From the NCBI RefSeq assembly GCF_003945325.1, contig NZ_AP019307.1:2418001-2482000 (forward strand): DNA of 64,000 nucleotides. The letters are read 5' to 3'. Position numbers and translations under genes: made by a program. The notes under the pieces are model-generated. The model was not told the DNA's origin and made no database searches. It saw only the letters and a program-made list of their open reading frames with translations. Numbering within the stretch: position 1 is the first letter of the stretch; the number at the start of each line of letters is the position of its first letter. Source of the DNA: Nocardioides baekrokdamisoli (GTDB lineage Bacteria > Actinomycetota > Actinomycetes > Propionibacteriales > Nocardioidaceae). Shown in pieces: positions 1 through 11,954 of this stretch.

Positions 1-1
1 G

Positions 2-214
2 GCGTTGGGCGTGGTGCCGAGCCTCGACGCCACGATCAGCGACAAGCAGGTCGTGACCTCAGTGCTCAGGTGGCTGGACATGCTGGGACTCGACCCCGAG
101 GAGCTCGGTCCTCGACTGATCGTGACGCCGACCTGCGGCCTGGCGGGTGCGAGCCCTGCGTACGCGCGAACGGCGCTCGCCCAGTTGAGGACGAGCGCCG
201 CTGCGCTGAGTTGA
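2..214 (+). CDS. C-terminal fragment of MetE-like (UROD/MetE superfamily) protein
   Basis: Only the last 70 or so codons are in the window; the gene enters from the left edge and stops at TGA 212-214. The end contains PTCGLAGASPAYARTAL, which resembles the C-terminal zinc-cysteine region of cobalamin-independent methionine synthase-like proteins (a PxCGL motif close to the C-terminus). Actinobacteria often carry such a short MetE-like gene next to ligA, and ligA follows here at about 3 kb, which supports the call. The substrate of this subfamily is not certain, so I do not name it metE. The N-terminal part cannot be judged. Confidence 0.6.
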   Translation, partial: ALGVVPSLDATISDKQVVTSVLRWLDMLGLDPEELGPRLIVTPTCGLAGASPAYARTALAQLRTSAAALS

Positions 215-223
215 TCGACGCGA

Positions 224-541
224 TCAGCTGAAGAGGCCGAGCTTTCCGTACTTCTCCGCCAGCAAGTAGTAGACCGTGATACGCGACTTGGTGCGGTCGG
301 CCTTCATCGTCTCCGCGACCTCGTCAAGGTCGGCGTCGGCGTCAGCGTCCGACAGCTCCAGGCCCAGCTTCTTCGTGAGGAAGTTGGCCTTGACGGTCGC
401 GCGCTCCTCGGCGTCGGACAGTGCGACGTAGCGCGAGTCCGCATCGGTCATCACCAAGCGGTAGTTCTTCTCCAGACCCGCGATCGCGGCGTCGTCCGCA
501 TCCGGACGGTAGATCTTGACGTCAGCTGCCCAGTCGGCCAT
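224..541 (-). CDS. DUF2853 family protein
   Basis: A 105-residue soluble acidic protein. The central NFLTKKLGL and the later SRITVYYLLAEKYGKL match what I remember of the DUF2853 family (a conserved KNNFLIKKLGL-like block, then a VVYYMLTKHF-like block), and the length fits. It has no signal peptide or membrane segment and an acidic run rich in Asp-Ala around residues 65-75. Function is unknown. It is convergent with the MetE-like gene and has no obvious partner; about 180 bp of non-coding sequence (542-718) separates it from the MFS gene, in which I see nothing clear. Confidence 0.65.
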   Translation of the reverse strand: MADWAADVKIYRPDADDAAIAGLEKNYRLVMTDADSRYVALSDAEERATVKANFLTKKLGLELSDADADADLDEVAETMKADRTKSRITVYYLLAEKYGKLGLFS

Positions 542-718
542 GTCAGTGCTCCCTCTGTGAATGGCGCCGCCGAGATCGGGCGCTCTGCTCGATCGTAGGC
601 ACGGATCTCACCGAGGCATAGAGCGATCGGTGAAGTCGTAGGTGAACAACAGGCAGCCCACAACGACGACGCGGCGCCCGCCCCGGAGGGCGAACGCCGC
701 GTACTCAGTCGTGCTGGA

Positions 719-2356
719 TCACGCCATCGCGCCGGGTGCGGTGTGATCGCCCTGGATCTCGGAGTGCTTGACATTGAGCACGATCCACAGCAGAGCCGAG
801 GCGCCCCACATCATGAACGCGCCGACCAGGAAGGCCGTCGTGGAGCCGTGCGTGAACGCCGCCTGACCGACCGGGGAGACGGTCATTTGTGCTGGCGTCA
901 GAGCGGCCCCGTGACCAGCGGGCAACTGGGCGACGAGCGCGTTGGCCTTGGACGTGATCGCGTTCACGGCGATGGTCGACAGGATGGCGAGCCCCAGGGC
1001 ACCACCGAGCTGCTGAGCGGTGTTGAGCACGCCCGAGCCGACACCCGCGTCCCGCTCGTCGACACCGTGCAACGCGGTGAGCATCATCGGGATGAACGTC
1101 AGAGCCATGCCGAACGCCATCACAGCGATGTACGGGAAGATCTGCGTCCAGTAGTTCACGCCGTCGACGTACACCGGTGACATGCCACCACCGACCCAGC
1201 GGTGGGTCAGGTCGGCGAGGTTGGCCGCGGAGTCATTCACGTGCAGTCGGCTGAACATGAACAGCGACAGGCCGGCAAGCGCGGTGCCGGTGCCGGAGAT
1301 GAATCGGGGATCGACCTTCGCGACCAGCTTCGAGGAGATGACGGCGCCGAACACCATCGCGAACGGGAACGGCAGGAATGCCAGGCCTGCCTGCAGCGGC
1401 GAGTAGCCCATCACGTTCTGGATGAACTGGGACAGGAAGTAGAACATCGCGAACATCGCGGCCGGCACGATGAACATGGTCGTGAATGCGACTCCGCGTG
1501 TCCGGTTGGTCAGGATCCGGATCGGAAGGAGCGGGTGCTTCATGCGTCGTTCGACGACGAAGAACGCAACAAGTAGAGCGGCTCCGACGATCAGGAAGGC
1601 GAGCGTCTCGCCCGACCCCCAGTGTGTGTGTCCGCTGGTGTCCGGGACGCCGCCGTGCTCCACGCCGTACACGATCGAGACGAGCCCGAGGGTGACGGTG
1701 AGGGCGCCGAAGACGTCGAGGCTGTTGCGGCTCTTCTCCGACTCCGCGAGTACGCGGGTTGCCAGGAAGGCCGCCACCAACCCGATCGGGACGTTGATGA
1801 AGAACGTCAGCCGCCAGCCGTGGACGCTGCCGATGTCCAACCCGGTAAGCCAGCCGCCGAGCAGGAGGCCGATCGCCGCCCCGACGCCGGAGAGCATCGC
1901 GAAGATCGAGAAGGCGCGGTTGCGCAGCGGACCGGCCGGGAAGTTCGTGGTGATCAGAGCGAGCGCGGTGGGGGAGGCCAGTGCTGCCCCGACGCCCTGG
2001 AGCGCACGGGACGAGAGGAGCATGCCCTCGTTCTGGGCGAACCCACCCAGCGCCGACGCGACGGCGAAGAGGGTGAGGCCGATGACGAAGACCTTGCGGC
2101 GTCCGTAGAGATCGCCGGCGCGACCGCCGAGGAGCAGCAGACCGCCGAAGGCGAGGGCGTACCCGGTGACGACCCACTGCAGGTTGCCCTGGGAGATGTG
2201 CAGGTCGTCGCGGATGTGGGGGAGCGCGATGTTGGCGATCGTCGAGTCGAGCACCACCATCAGTTGCGCGGCACAGATGACCAGGAGGGCAAGTCCCAGG
2301 TGCTTGTTGGCGGTTCCGGATTCCTCCGGTGCCGCCACGGTTGCGGTGTCTGTCAT
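719..2356 (-). CDS. MFS drug efflux transporter, DHA2 (14-TM) family
   Basis: 545 residues with about 14 hydrophobic helices, the usual size of EmrB/QacA-type proton-coupled exporters. Residues near 30-45 read VVLDSTIANIALPHIRDDL, close to the family motif D1 (LDxTIVNVALP). Motif A appears as GRAGDLYGRRKVF between helices 2 and 3, and motif C as a Gly/Pro-rich stretch near GVGAAIGLLLGGWL. It should export drugs or other toxic organic compounds across the inner membrane. It starts 22 bp after the end of the TetR gene on the same strand, so the two form an operon and the regulator is its likely repressor. The substrate cannot be told from sequence. Confidence 0.92.
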   Translation of the reverse strand: MTDTATVAAPEESGTANKHLGLALLVICAAQLMVVLDSTIANIALPHIRDDLHISQGNLQWVVTGYALAFGGLLLLGGRAGDLYGRRKVFVIGLTLFAVASALGGFAQNEGMLLSSRALQGVGAALASPTALALITTNFPAGPLRNRAFSIFAMLSGVGAAIGLLLGGWLTGLDIGSVHGWRLTFFINVPIGLVAAFLATRVLAESEKSRNSLDVFGALTVTLGLVSIVYGVEHGGVPDTSGHTHWGSGETLAFLIVGAALLVAFFVVERRMKHPLLPIRILTNRTRGVAFTTMFIVPAAMFAMFYFLSQFIQNVMGYSPLQAGLAFLPFPFAMVFGAVISSKLVAKVDPRFISGTGTALAGLSLFMFSRLHVNDSAANLADLTHRWVGGGMSPVYVDGVNYWTQIFPYIAVMAFGMALTFIPMMLTALHGVDERDAGVGSGVLNTAQQLGGALGLAILSTIAVNAITSKANALVAQLPAGHGAALTPAQMTVSPVGQAAFTHGSTTAFLVGAFMMWGASALLWIVLNVKHSEIQGDHTAPGAMA

Positions 2357-2378
2357 GTCGCTGCCTTTCGGAGGGGGT

Positions 2379-5182
<2,804 letters not shown>

Positions 5183-5200
5183 TTTGCTAGGTTGGGTCGC

Positions 5201-6253
5201 ATGACCTCGATCGAACCCAGCGCTCCCGTCCTCGTCACCGGCGGCAGCGGCTACGTCGCCAGCTGGATCGTCCGGTATCTGCTGGAGGACGGCCGGACGG
5301 TGCGTGCGACCGTACGCAACCCCGACAAGGCCTCCGGGTTGGAGCACCTGCACGCTCTGGCGCAGGAGCATCCGGGTCGCCTCACCCTGCACAAGGCTGA
5401 CCTGCTCGAGGAGGGCAGTTACACCGAGGCCATGCAGGGCTGCGAATTGGTCATCCACACCGCTTCGCCCTTCCTGATCGGCAAGGTGAACGACCCCTAC
5501 GAGGACCTCGTACGCCCCGCTCTGGAGGGCACGAAGAACGTCCTGGACTCGGTGGAGGCCACTGCCTCGGTGAAGCGGGTGGTCCTGACCAGTTCGGTGG
5601 TGGCGATCTACGGTGACGCCGTCGAGATGCGCGGCAAGGACGCGTTCACCGAGGCCGACTGGAACACCACGAGCTCGCTCAGGCACCAGCCGTACTCCTA
5701 TTCCAAGACCGTCGCTGAGCAGGAGGCGTGGAAGCGTGCCGAAGCCCAGGACCGTTGGGATCTCGTCACGATCCACCCGGGTCTCGTGCTGGGCCCGGCG
5801 CTCACCAACGTCAGCGTCTCCGGCTCGATGGCGACCATGAAGATGTTCACCGACTACTCCCAGGCGACCGGCACCGCCCGGCTCGAGTTCGGCATCGTGG
5901 ACGTACGCGACGTCGCCCGAGCTCACATCGCGGCCGGCTTCACGCCAGAGGCGCACGGGCGCTACCTCACCAACTCCGAGTCGCTGAGCATGCTCAAGAT
6001 CAGCAAGACGCTGCGCAAGGCCTTCGGTTACCGACCGTCGTTCCCGCTGATCGAGGCGCCGAAGGCTGCGGTCATTCTGATCGCACCGCTCGCCGGCCAG
6101 ACCCGGGAGTTCATGAGGAAGAACGCTGGTTACCCGCTGAGGTTCGACAACTCGCGGACCGTGAGCGAGTTGGGTGTTCAGTTCCGCCCCGCCCGGGAGT
6201 CGGTCGTGGAGCATTTCCAGCAGATGATCGACGACGGCCTCGTGAGAGGCTGA
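5201..6253 (+). CDS. NAD(P)-dependent epimerase / dihydroflavonol 4-reductase-like short-chain reductase
   Basis: 350 residues of the extended SDR type. The N-terminal Rossmann motif is VLVTGGSGYVASW (GxxGxxA type), and the catalytic tyrosine-lysine pair is visible in PYSYSKTVAEQEAW (YxxxK). The middle SVKRVVLTSSVVAIYG gives the catalytic Ser region. This subfamily reduces aldehydes or ketones with NADPH; the natural substrate is unknown. The ATG at 5201 is chosen because the Rossmann fold begins soon after it. A palindrome 19 bp upstream suggests its own repressor. No obvious pathway partner is nearby. Confidence 0.85.
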   Translation: MTSIEPSAPVLVTGGSGYVASWIVRYLLEDGRTVRATVRNPDKASGLEHLHALAQEHPGRLTLHKADLLEEGSYTEAMQGCELVIHTASPFLIGKVNDPYEDLVRPALEGTKNVLDSVEATASVKRVVLTSSVVAIYGDAVEMRGKDAFTEADWNTTSSLRHQPYSYSKTVAEQEAWKRAEAQDRWDLVTIHPGLVLGPALTNVSVSGSMATMKMFTDYSQATGTARLEFGIVDVRDVARAHIAAGFTPEAHGRYLTNSESLSMLKISKTLRKAFGYRPSFPLIEAPKAAVILIAPLAGQTREFMRKNAGYPLRFDNSRTVSELGVQFRPARESVVEHFQQMIDDGLVRG

Positions 6254-6257
6254 CGAC

Positions 6258-6539
6258 GTGGACAACAAACTGTTCATCATCGTGCTGGTTGCGGCTGCGG
6301 CCGTGATCGGCGCGGCCGGGCTGTCCCGCTACATCACCAATTTGAGGATCGGCGAGCGGATGGCTGCCCGCAAGGCCGCCCTCAGGATCGAGAACGCGAC
6401 CGCGGATGACGCCCTGAGCGATCCACTGCTGCGTTCCCTCATCGCCTGCCCGCAGTGCGGGACCGCGGGCCAGTTCGACGTCCTGGACGGGAAGCAGTGT
6501 CGGTGCCACAACTGCGCCGCCATGTGGGACGTGGGCTGA
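6258..6539 (+). CDS. Small membrane-anchored zinc-ribbon protein
   Basis: 93 residues from GTG 6258, four bases after the reductase stop. Residues 4-24 form one hydrophobic helix (LFIIVLVAAAAVIGAAGL), followed by a basic juxtamembrane segment. The C-terminal third has CPQCG (about residue 69) and CRCHNC (about residue 84), a CxxC...CxxC zinc-ribbon pattern. I do not recognise the family. It may be co-transcribed with the reductase or belong with gatC downstream (21-bp gap). Function unknown. Confidence 0.7.
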   Translation: MDNKLFIIVLVAAAAVIGAAGLSRYITNLRIGERMAARKAALRIENATADDALSDPLLRSLIACPQCGTAGQFDVLDGKQCRCHNCAAMWDVG

Positions 6540-6560
6540 GCGCCAACTACGCTTCCCTGC

Positions 6561-6857
6561 ATGCCCGAACTTTCCCGTGACGAGGTGCGCCATCTGGCGG
6601 ATCTCGCCCGGATCGACCTCAGTGATGCTGAGCTCGACCACCTGGCCCCGCAGTTGAACGTGATCCTCGAGGCCGTCGCCTCGATCCAGGGTGTAGCCGG
6701 CGACGATGTCGTCCCGACGTCGCACCCGATCCCGATGACGAACGTCTTCCGCGAGGACGTCGTGGAGCCATCGCTGACGCCTGAGCAGGCGCTGTCGGGT
6801 GCCCCGTCAGTCGATCAGCAGCGCTTCAGTGTGCCGCGCATCCTGGGGGAGGAGTGA
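6561..6857 (+). CDS. gatC: Asp-tRNA(Asn)/Glu-tRNA(Gln) amidotransferase subunit C
   Basis: 98 residues, normal for GatC. Starts with the typical [19 protein letters not shown] and ends with the conserved [10 protein letters not shown]. GatC tethers GatA to GatB in the complex that makes Gln-tRNA(Gln) and Asn-tRNA(Asn) by amidating misacylated tRNA. First gene of gatCAB. A TACGCT box at 6548-6553 is 7 nt before the ATG, suggesting a leaderless message. Confidence 0.97.
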   Translation: MPELSRDEVRHLADLARIDLSDAELDHLAPQLNVILEAVASIQGVAGDDVVPTSHPIPMTNVFREDVVEPSLTPEQALSGAPSVDQQRFSVPRILGEE

Positions 6858-6859
6858 CC

Positions 6860-8365
6860 ATGAGTTGGATCCATCGCACTGCCGCCGAGCAGGCTGCAGC
6901 TCTCGCCGCCGGCGAGGTCACCAGCGTCGAGTTGACCCAGGCTCACCTGGACCAGATCGCCGCCACCAACGACGACCTGAACTCGTACCTGCACGTCGAC
7001 GCTGCCGGAGCTCTCGCCCAGGCGGCTGCCTCGGACGCGCGGCGCCTCAAGGGCGAGCCGCTGCACGAGTTGGACGGCGTCCCGATCGCGATCAAGGACG
7101 TCCTCGCCACGCACGGCCTGCCGACCACGGCCGGGTCGAAGATCCTCGAGGGTTGGGTCCCGCCGTACGACGGCACCGTCGTCGCCAGGATCAAGGCGGC
7201 AGGTCTGCCCATCCTCGGCAAGACCAACATGGACGAATTCGCCATGGGGTCGTCGAACGAGAACTCTGCGTACGGTCCGGTGAAGAACCCGTGGGACCAC
7301 ACCTGTATCCCGGGCGGTTCAGGTGGTGGTTCGGCTGCGGCTGTCGCCGCATTCCAGGCGCCACTGGCAATCGGCTCCGACACGGGCGGGTCCATCCGTC
7401 AGCCGGGTGCGATGACCGGCACGGTCGGCGTGAAGCCGACGTACGGCTCGGTGTCGCGCTACGGCGTGATCGCGCTGGCGAACTCACTGGACCAACTCGG
7501 CCCGGTGACCCGCACCGTGCTGGACTCCGCGCTGCTGCACGAGCTGATCGGTGGTCACGACCCGAAGGACTCGACGTCGGTGACCACGCCGGTCGTCGGT
7601 CTGGTCGAGGCTGCCCGGCAGGGCGCTGCCGGCGACCTGAGCGGTGTCCGCGTGGGCATCGTCAAGGAGCTCCAGGGTGATGCCTGGTCCGCACCGGTGG
7701 TCGAGCGTTTCAACGAGTCGATCGAGATCCTCAAGGGCCTCGGCGCCGAGGTCGTCGAGGTGAGCCTGCCGAACTTCGTGCACGCGATGGCGGCGTACTA
7801 CTTGATCCTGCCGGCTGAGTGCTCGAGCAACCTCGCCAAGTTCGATGCCATGCGGTACGGCCTTCGTGTGACGCCTGAGGGCGACCCGAGCGCGGAGGAC
7901 GTGATGAGGGCCTCGCGCGACGCCGGTTTCGGCGACGAGGTCAAGCGCCGCATCCTGATCGGGACGTACGCGTTGAGCAGCGGCTACTACGACGCGTACT
8001 ACGGCCAGGCGCAGAAGATCCGGACCTTGATCATCGAGGACTTCAAGAAGGCGTTCGAATCTGTCGACGTGCTGGTGTCGCCGACGGCTCCGACGACCGC
8101 CTGGTCGATCGGGGAGAAGGCGGATGACCCGCTCGCCAACTACCTCCAGGATCTCGCCACCATCCCCGCCAACCTGGCGGGTGTACCCGGGATCTCCATC
8201 CCGTCCGGGCTGTCGGCCGACGACGGCCTGCCCACCGGGATCCAGTTCCTGGCACCGGTACTCGAGGACGCCCGCCTCTACCGCGTCGGTGCCGCTCTCG
8301 AGGCGGCCCTGACCAAGCAGTGGGGCGCCCCGATCACCGCCCCGGCGTACGCGAAGGAGGCGTAG
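6860..8365 (+). CDS. gatA: Asp-tRNA(Asn)/Glu-tRNA(Gln) amidotransferase subunit A (amidase)
   Basis: 501 residues. This subunit releases ammonia from glutamine. The Ser-cisSer-Lys catalytic triad is visible: Lys in [13 protein letters not shown], the cis-Ser in [12 protein letters not shown] and the nucleophile Ser in [14 protein letters not shown] take ATG 6860, because GGGGGAGGAG at 6845-6854 is a ribosome site at proper distance from it; GTG 6854 (overlapping the gatC stop) would add two residues and is possible. It is directly followed by gatB. Confidence 0.97.
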   Translation: MSWIHRTAAEQAAALAAGEVTSVELTQAHLDQIAATNDDLNSYLHVDAAGALAQAAASDARRLKGEPLHELDGVPIAIKDVLATHGLPTTAGSKILEGWVPPYDGTVVARIKAAGLPILGKTNMDEFAMGSSNENSAYGPVKNPWDHTCIPGGSGGGSAAAVAAFQAPLAIGSDTGGSIRQPGAMTGTVGVKPTYGSVSRYGVIALANSLDQLGPVTRTVLDSALLHELIGGHDPKDSTSVTTPVVGLVEAARQGAAGDLSGVRVGIVKELQGDAWSAPVVERFNESIEILKGLGAEVVEVSLPNFVHAMAAYYLILPAECSSNLAKFDAMRYGLRVTPEGDPSAEDVMRASRDAGFGDEVKRRILIGTYALSSGYYDAYYGQAQKIRTLIIEDFKKAFESVDVLVSPTAPTTAWSIGEKADDPLANYLQDLATIPANLAGVPGISIPSGLSADDGLPTGIQFLAPVLEDARLYRVGAALEAALTKQWGAPITAPAYAKEA

Positions 8366-9877
8366 ATGGTTCTGAACAACACGGTGGCCGAGACCTTGGT
8401 TCCGTTCGAGAAGGTCCTCGAGACGTACGACCCGGCGATGGGCCTCGAGGTCCACGTCGAGCTCAACACGAACACCAAGATGTTCTGCGGTTGCCCGACC
8501 GGCTTCGGCGCCGAGCCCAACACGCAGGTCTGCCCGACGTGCCTCGGTCTCCCCGGCGCGATGCCGGCGGTGAACCGCAAGGCTGTCGAGTCAGCCATCC
8601 GGATCGGTCTGGCGCTGAACTGCGAGATCGCCGAGTGGTGCCGGTTCGCCCGGAAGAACTACTTCTACCCGGACATGCCGAAGAACTTCCAGACCTCCCA
8701 GTACGACGAGCCGATCGCCTTCAACGGCTATCTCGACGTCGAGGTCGAGGGCGAGACCGTACGCGTCGAGATCGAGCGGGCGCACATGGAGGAGGACACC
8801 GGCAAGTCGACCCACGTCGGTGGCGCGACCGGTCGCATCCACGGTGCCGACCACTCGCTGGTCGACTACAACCGTGCCGGCATCCCGCTCATCGAGATCG
8901 TCACCAAGCCGATCCTCGGCACCGCCGAGAAGGCACCGTTGGTCGCCAAGGCGTACGTCTCGGCGCTGCGCGACCTGATCGTCGCTCTCGGTGTCTCCGA
9001 CGCACGCATGGACCAGGGCTCGATCCGCGCCGACGTGAACCTGTCGCTGGCGCCGAAGGGGTCCGGCACGCTGGGCACCAGGACCGAGACCAAGAACGTC
9101 AACAGCCTGCGCTCGGTCGAGCGTGCGGTCCGGTTCGAGATGTCCCGGCACGCCGGGATCCTCGACGCCGGCGGTGCGATCCTGCAGGAGACCCGTCACT
9201 TCCATGAGGACACCGCCACCACGTCGGCCGGACGCCCCAAGAGCGACGCCGAGGACTACCGATACTTCCCGGAGCCGGACCTGGTGCCGGTCGCCCCGAG
9301 TCGTGAGTGGGTCGAGGAACTCCGTGGGACTCTCCCGGAGCCGCCACCGGTACGCCGTGCCCGCCTGCAGGCGGAGTGGGGCTTCGCCGATCTGGAGATG
9401 CGTGATGTCGTCAACGCCGGTGCGACCGAGTTGATCGGGGCGACCGTCGCGGCTGGTGCTGCGCCGCAGGCTGCGCGCAAGTGGTGGACCGCCGAGATCG
9501 CTCGACGTGCCAACGAGACCGGCGTCGAACTGGCCGAGGTCGGCATCACCCCGACCCAGGTGGCCGAGGTGCAGGCGCTCGTCGATGCCCGGACGATCAA
9601 CGACAAGCTCGCCCGTCAGGTCTTCGAGGGTCTGTACGCCGGCGAGGGCACGCCGGCCGAGATCGTCGAGAAGCGCGGTCTGGCGCTGGTGTCCGACGAC
9701 GGTCCGCTGATCGCGGCCATCGACGATGCACTTGCGGCACAGCCGGATGTCGCGGAGAAGATCCGCGGCGGCAACCTCGGTGCCGCCGGTGCGATCATCG
9801 GGGCGGTCATGAAGGCGACGCGCGGCCAGGCCGACGCGGCTCGCGTACGCGAACTGCTGCTCGAAAAGCTCGCCTGA
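8366..9877 (+). CDS. gatB: Asp-tRNA(Asn)/Glu-tRNA(Gln) amidotransferase subunit B
   Basis: 503 residues. GatB binds and phosphorylates the misacylated tRNA and passes it to the ammonia from GatA. The N-terminal [18 protein letters not shown] with [12 protein letters not shown] is the GatB/PET112 signature with its zinc cysteines; the C-terminal tail ([21 protein letters not shown]) is the YqeY-like tRNA-binding domain. AAGGAGG lies 6 nt before the ATG, which starts immediately after the gatA stop. Confidence 0.97.
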   Translation: MVLNNTVAETLVPFEKVLETYDPAMGLEVHVELNTNTKMFCGCPTGFGAEPNTQVCPTCLGLPGAMPAVNRKAVESAIRIGLALNCEIAEWCRFARKNYFYPDMPKNFQTSQYDEPIAFNGYLDVEVEGETVRVEIERAHMEEDTGKSTHVGGATGRIHGADHSLVDYNRAGIPLIEIVTKPILGTAEKAPLVAKAYVSALRDLIVALGVSDARMDQGSIRADVNLSLAPKGSGTLGTRTETKNVNSLRSVERAVRFEMSRHAGILDAGGAILQETRHFHEDTATTSAGRPKSDAEDYRYFPEPDLVPVAPSREWVEELRGTLPEPPPVRRARLQAEWGFADLEMRDVVNAGATELIGATVAAGAAPQAARKWWTAEIARRANETGVELAEVGITPTQVAEVQALVDARTINDKLARQVFEGLYAGEGTPAEIVEKRGLALVSDDGPLIAAIDDALAAQPDVAEKIRGGNLGAAGAIIGAVMKATRGQADAARVRELLLEKLA

Positions 9878-9997
9878 AGACCTGTCGTACGAATGCGGTC
9901 GCCCGGGCAACCGAATTCGTGCGGCGAAGAGTGGTCGGCGTACGCTGGCCGGTCGTACGGTCCCGCACGGAAGGGTCCTGACCTCGAAGGGAACCCG

Positions 9998-11722
9998 ATG
10001 GCGAACTGGCCGTTCAGCAGGAGCCAGCCGAAGGCCCCGGTCATGAGGCTCTATGACGCCATCAATCGACGTCGCGACACCCGCCGTGAGTTCAACGGCA
10101 CCGTCGTCGACGACGAGGTGCTGACTCGACTGCTCTCGGCCGCCCATGCCGCGCCCAGCGTCGGGATGTCCCAGCCGTGGGACTTCGTGGTGATCCGCAA
10201 CCCCGAGACGCTGGCCGCGTTCCGCGACCACGTCGCCTCCGAGCGTGACGTCTTCGCGGCGTCCTTGGACGGCGAGCGTGCTGACACGTTCTCCCGGATC
10301 AAGATCGAGGGCATCGTCGAGTCCGGTCTGGGGATCGTGGTCGGGTACGACCCGACCCGCGGCGGCTCGAACGTGCTTGGCCGACACGCGATTGCGGACG
10401 CCGGGCTCTACTCGACCGTCTGCGCGATCCAGAACATGTGGCTCGCCGCGACTGCCGAAGGGGTTGGCGTTGGTTGGGTGAGCTTCTATCGCGAGGAGTT
10501 CCTCCGCGAGTTGGTCGGCATGCCCGAGCACGTACGCCCGGTGGCGTGGTTGTGTGTCGGTCCGGTCGACGACCTTCCCGAGGTCCCCGACCTGGAGCGG
10601 TACGGCTGGCGGCACCGGTCCCCGCTCACGACGGTGCTGCACGACGAGCTCTACGGCCGGCGTACTGACGACTACGTGCCGACCTCCGTCGCCGCCCCGT
10701 CGGCCCTGGCCCGCCGCGAGGCGAACGAGCGTCTCGGCGCCCTGGCGACGCCTCCGGGCGCGCTCGGCCGCCTCGGTGAGCTCGGCGTCTGGGTCGCGGC
10801 CTGTCAGGGCGAGGTCCCGCCCCGTCCGATCCAGAACCCACGCCTGGTCATCTTCGCCGGCGACCACGGTGTCGCGGCGCACGGCGTCTCGGCCTTCCCG
10901 CCGGCGATCACCGGTGCGATGGTGCGTACCTTCCTGATCGGCAAAGCCGGTGTGTCGGCGCTGGCGAAGGCCAACGGTGTGGCGGTACGCGTCCTCGACA
11001 TCGGGGTCGACGAGAACTTCGACGACATGCCGGCCGATGTGGTCGCGACCCTGCAGAAGCACAAGGTCCGCCGGTCATCGGGCGCCCTCCACCTCGAGGA
11101 TGCGCTGAGCGCGACCGAGGTCCGTGCAGCCCTCGAGGCCGGCGCAACTGTCGCTCGTGAGGAGATCGCCGCCGGCGCGGATCTGCTGATCAGCGGTGAC
11201 ATGGGGATCGGCAACACCACGCCGGCCGCCGCCCTGATCGCGGCTGCCCTCGGCCTGCCTGCCTCGGAGGTCGTCGGGCGCGGTACCGGCATCGACGACC
11301 AGGCCCTGACCCACAAGACCGACCTCATCGACCAGGCGCTCCGTCGCGTCGGCTCCCGGACCAATGACCCCGTCGAGACCTTGCAGGCGCTCGGGTCGGC
11401 GGATCTTGCGGCCAGCGTCGGGTTCCTCCTGACCGCTGCAGCGTCGGGCGTACCTGTGCTTCTGGATGGCCTGATGGCCGTCGCCTGCGGACTGACCGCT
11501 GATCGGATCGCCCCCGGTGCGGCGGCCTGGTTCGCCGCCGGACACCGGTCCACCGAGCCGGCTCAGACGCTCGCCCTGGCCAAGATGGGCCTGGAACCGT
11601 TGCTGGACCTCGGCATGCGCCTCGGCGAGGGCTCCGGAGCCGTTGCCGCGGTGCCGGTGGTACGCAACGCCGTCGCGCTGATGCGGGATGTGGCGTTGCT
11701 GTCCGAGCTCGGGGTCGAGTAG
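9998..11722 (+). CDS. Fused 5,6-dimethylbenzimidazole synthase (BluB) and DMB phosphoribosyltransferase (CobT)
   Basis: 574 residues made of two complete enzymes. Residues about 15-215 are BluB, a flavin-destroying nitroreductase-fold enzyme that makes 5,6-dimethylbenzimidazole from FMNH2 (RRDTRREFNGTVVDDE, AAPSVGMSQPWDF, GVGWVSFYREEFL). Residues about 230-574 are CobT, which joins that base to nicotinate mononucleotide to give alpha-ribazole phosphate (PPGALGRLGELGVW, FAGDHGVAAHGVSAFP, GDMGIGNTTPAAALI, and the C-terminal LGEGSGA with the catalytic Glu). The two act in sequence, so the fusion would bring DMB straight to CobT. The short linker (about DDYVPTSVAAPSALARREAN) has no frameshift. 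A B12 riboswitch and importer follow. Confidence 0.93.
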   Translation: MANWPFSRSQPKAPVMRLYDAINRRRDTRREFNGTVVDDEVLTRLLSAAHAAPSVGMSQPWDFVVIRNPETLAAFRDHVASERDVFAASLDGERADTFSRIKIEGIVESGLGIVVGYDPTRGGSNVLGRHAIADAGLYSTVCAIQNMWLAATAEGVGVGWVSFYREEFLRELVGMPEHVRPVAWLCVGPVDDLPEVPDLERYGWRHRSPLTTVLHDELYGRRTDDYVPTSVAAPSALARREANERLGALATPPGALGRLGELGVWVAACQGEVPPRPIQNPRLVIFAGDHGVAAHGVSAFPPAITGAMVRTFLIGKAGVSALAKANGVAVRVLDIGVDENFDDMPADVVATLQKHKVRRSSGALHLEDALSATEVRAALEAGATVAREEIAAGADLLISGDMGIGNTTPAAALIAAALGLPASEVVGRGTGIDDQALTHKTDLIDQALRRVGSRTNDPVETLQALGSADLAASVGFLLTAAASGVPVLLDGLMAVACGLTADRIAPGAAAWFAAGHRSTEPAQTLALAKMGLEPLLDLGMRLGEGSGAVAAVPVVRNAVALMRDVALLSELGVE

Positions 11723-11743
11723 CGCCTCCGTGCTACCGTGCAG

Positions 11744-11868
11744 CGTTCCTGCCCCCGCGGCAGGACGGTATGTGCTCAGCGAAGTCCGGTGAGATCCCGG
11801 CGCTGTCCCGCAACGGTGGTCCTCGACACGAGGCGAGCCCGGACGCCTGGCACCTGCCACGACACCTG
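11744..11868 (+). promoter_or_regulatory. Cobalamin riboswitch aptamer
   Basis: The conserved core is clear: GAAGTCCGGTGAGATCCC, then GCGCTGTCCCGCAACGGT (about 11781-11817), and later GAGCCCGGACGCCTGGCAC (about 11835-11853). These match the B12-box pattern (GAAnnCGGTG..ATCC..CTGnCCCGCAAC-GT and GAGCC-GGA--CCTG-CAC). A CCTGC...GCAGG stem (11748-11765) precedes it. A -10-like TACCGT is at 11734-11739. It lies directly before the importer genes, so it should shut them off when adenosylcobalamin is plentiful. The ends of the aptamer are approximate. Confidence 0.9.
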
Positions 11869-11921
11869 TCCTCGGAGGAAGGCCGGATCGTGCGGGCCAT
11901 TCTGGCCCCGGGCGAACGCAC

Positions 11922-11951
11922 TTCGTCCTCCTTGGCGCATCGGAGGATGAA
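11922..11951 (+). promoter_or_regulatory. Ribosome-site sequestering hairpin (riboswitch expression platform)
   Basis: TTCGTCCTCC (11922-11931) pairs over 10 bp (one G-U) with GGAGGATGAA (11942-11951), which is the ribosome-binding site of the next gene (ATG 11955). A second GGAGGA at 11874-11879, just after the aptamer, could instead pair with TCCTCC and free the ribosome site. This gives a simple two-state switch acting on translation. The pairing is visible; the mechanism is inference. Confidence 0.65.
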
Positions 11952-11954
11952 CTG

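Noticed and set aside
9878..9997. Second cobalamin riboswitch before bluB-cobT
   Set aside because: The B12-box words are absent here; only the 11744-11868 region has them.
8591..11062. 823-codon minus-strand open frame over gatB and bluB-cobT
   Set aside because: Antisense to clear coding genes; no ribosome site or domain.
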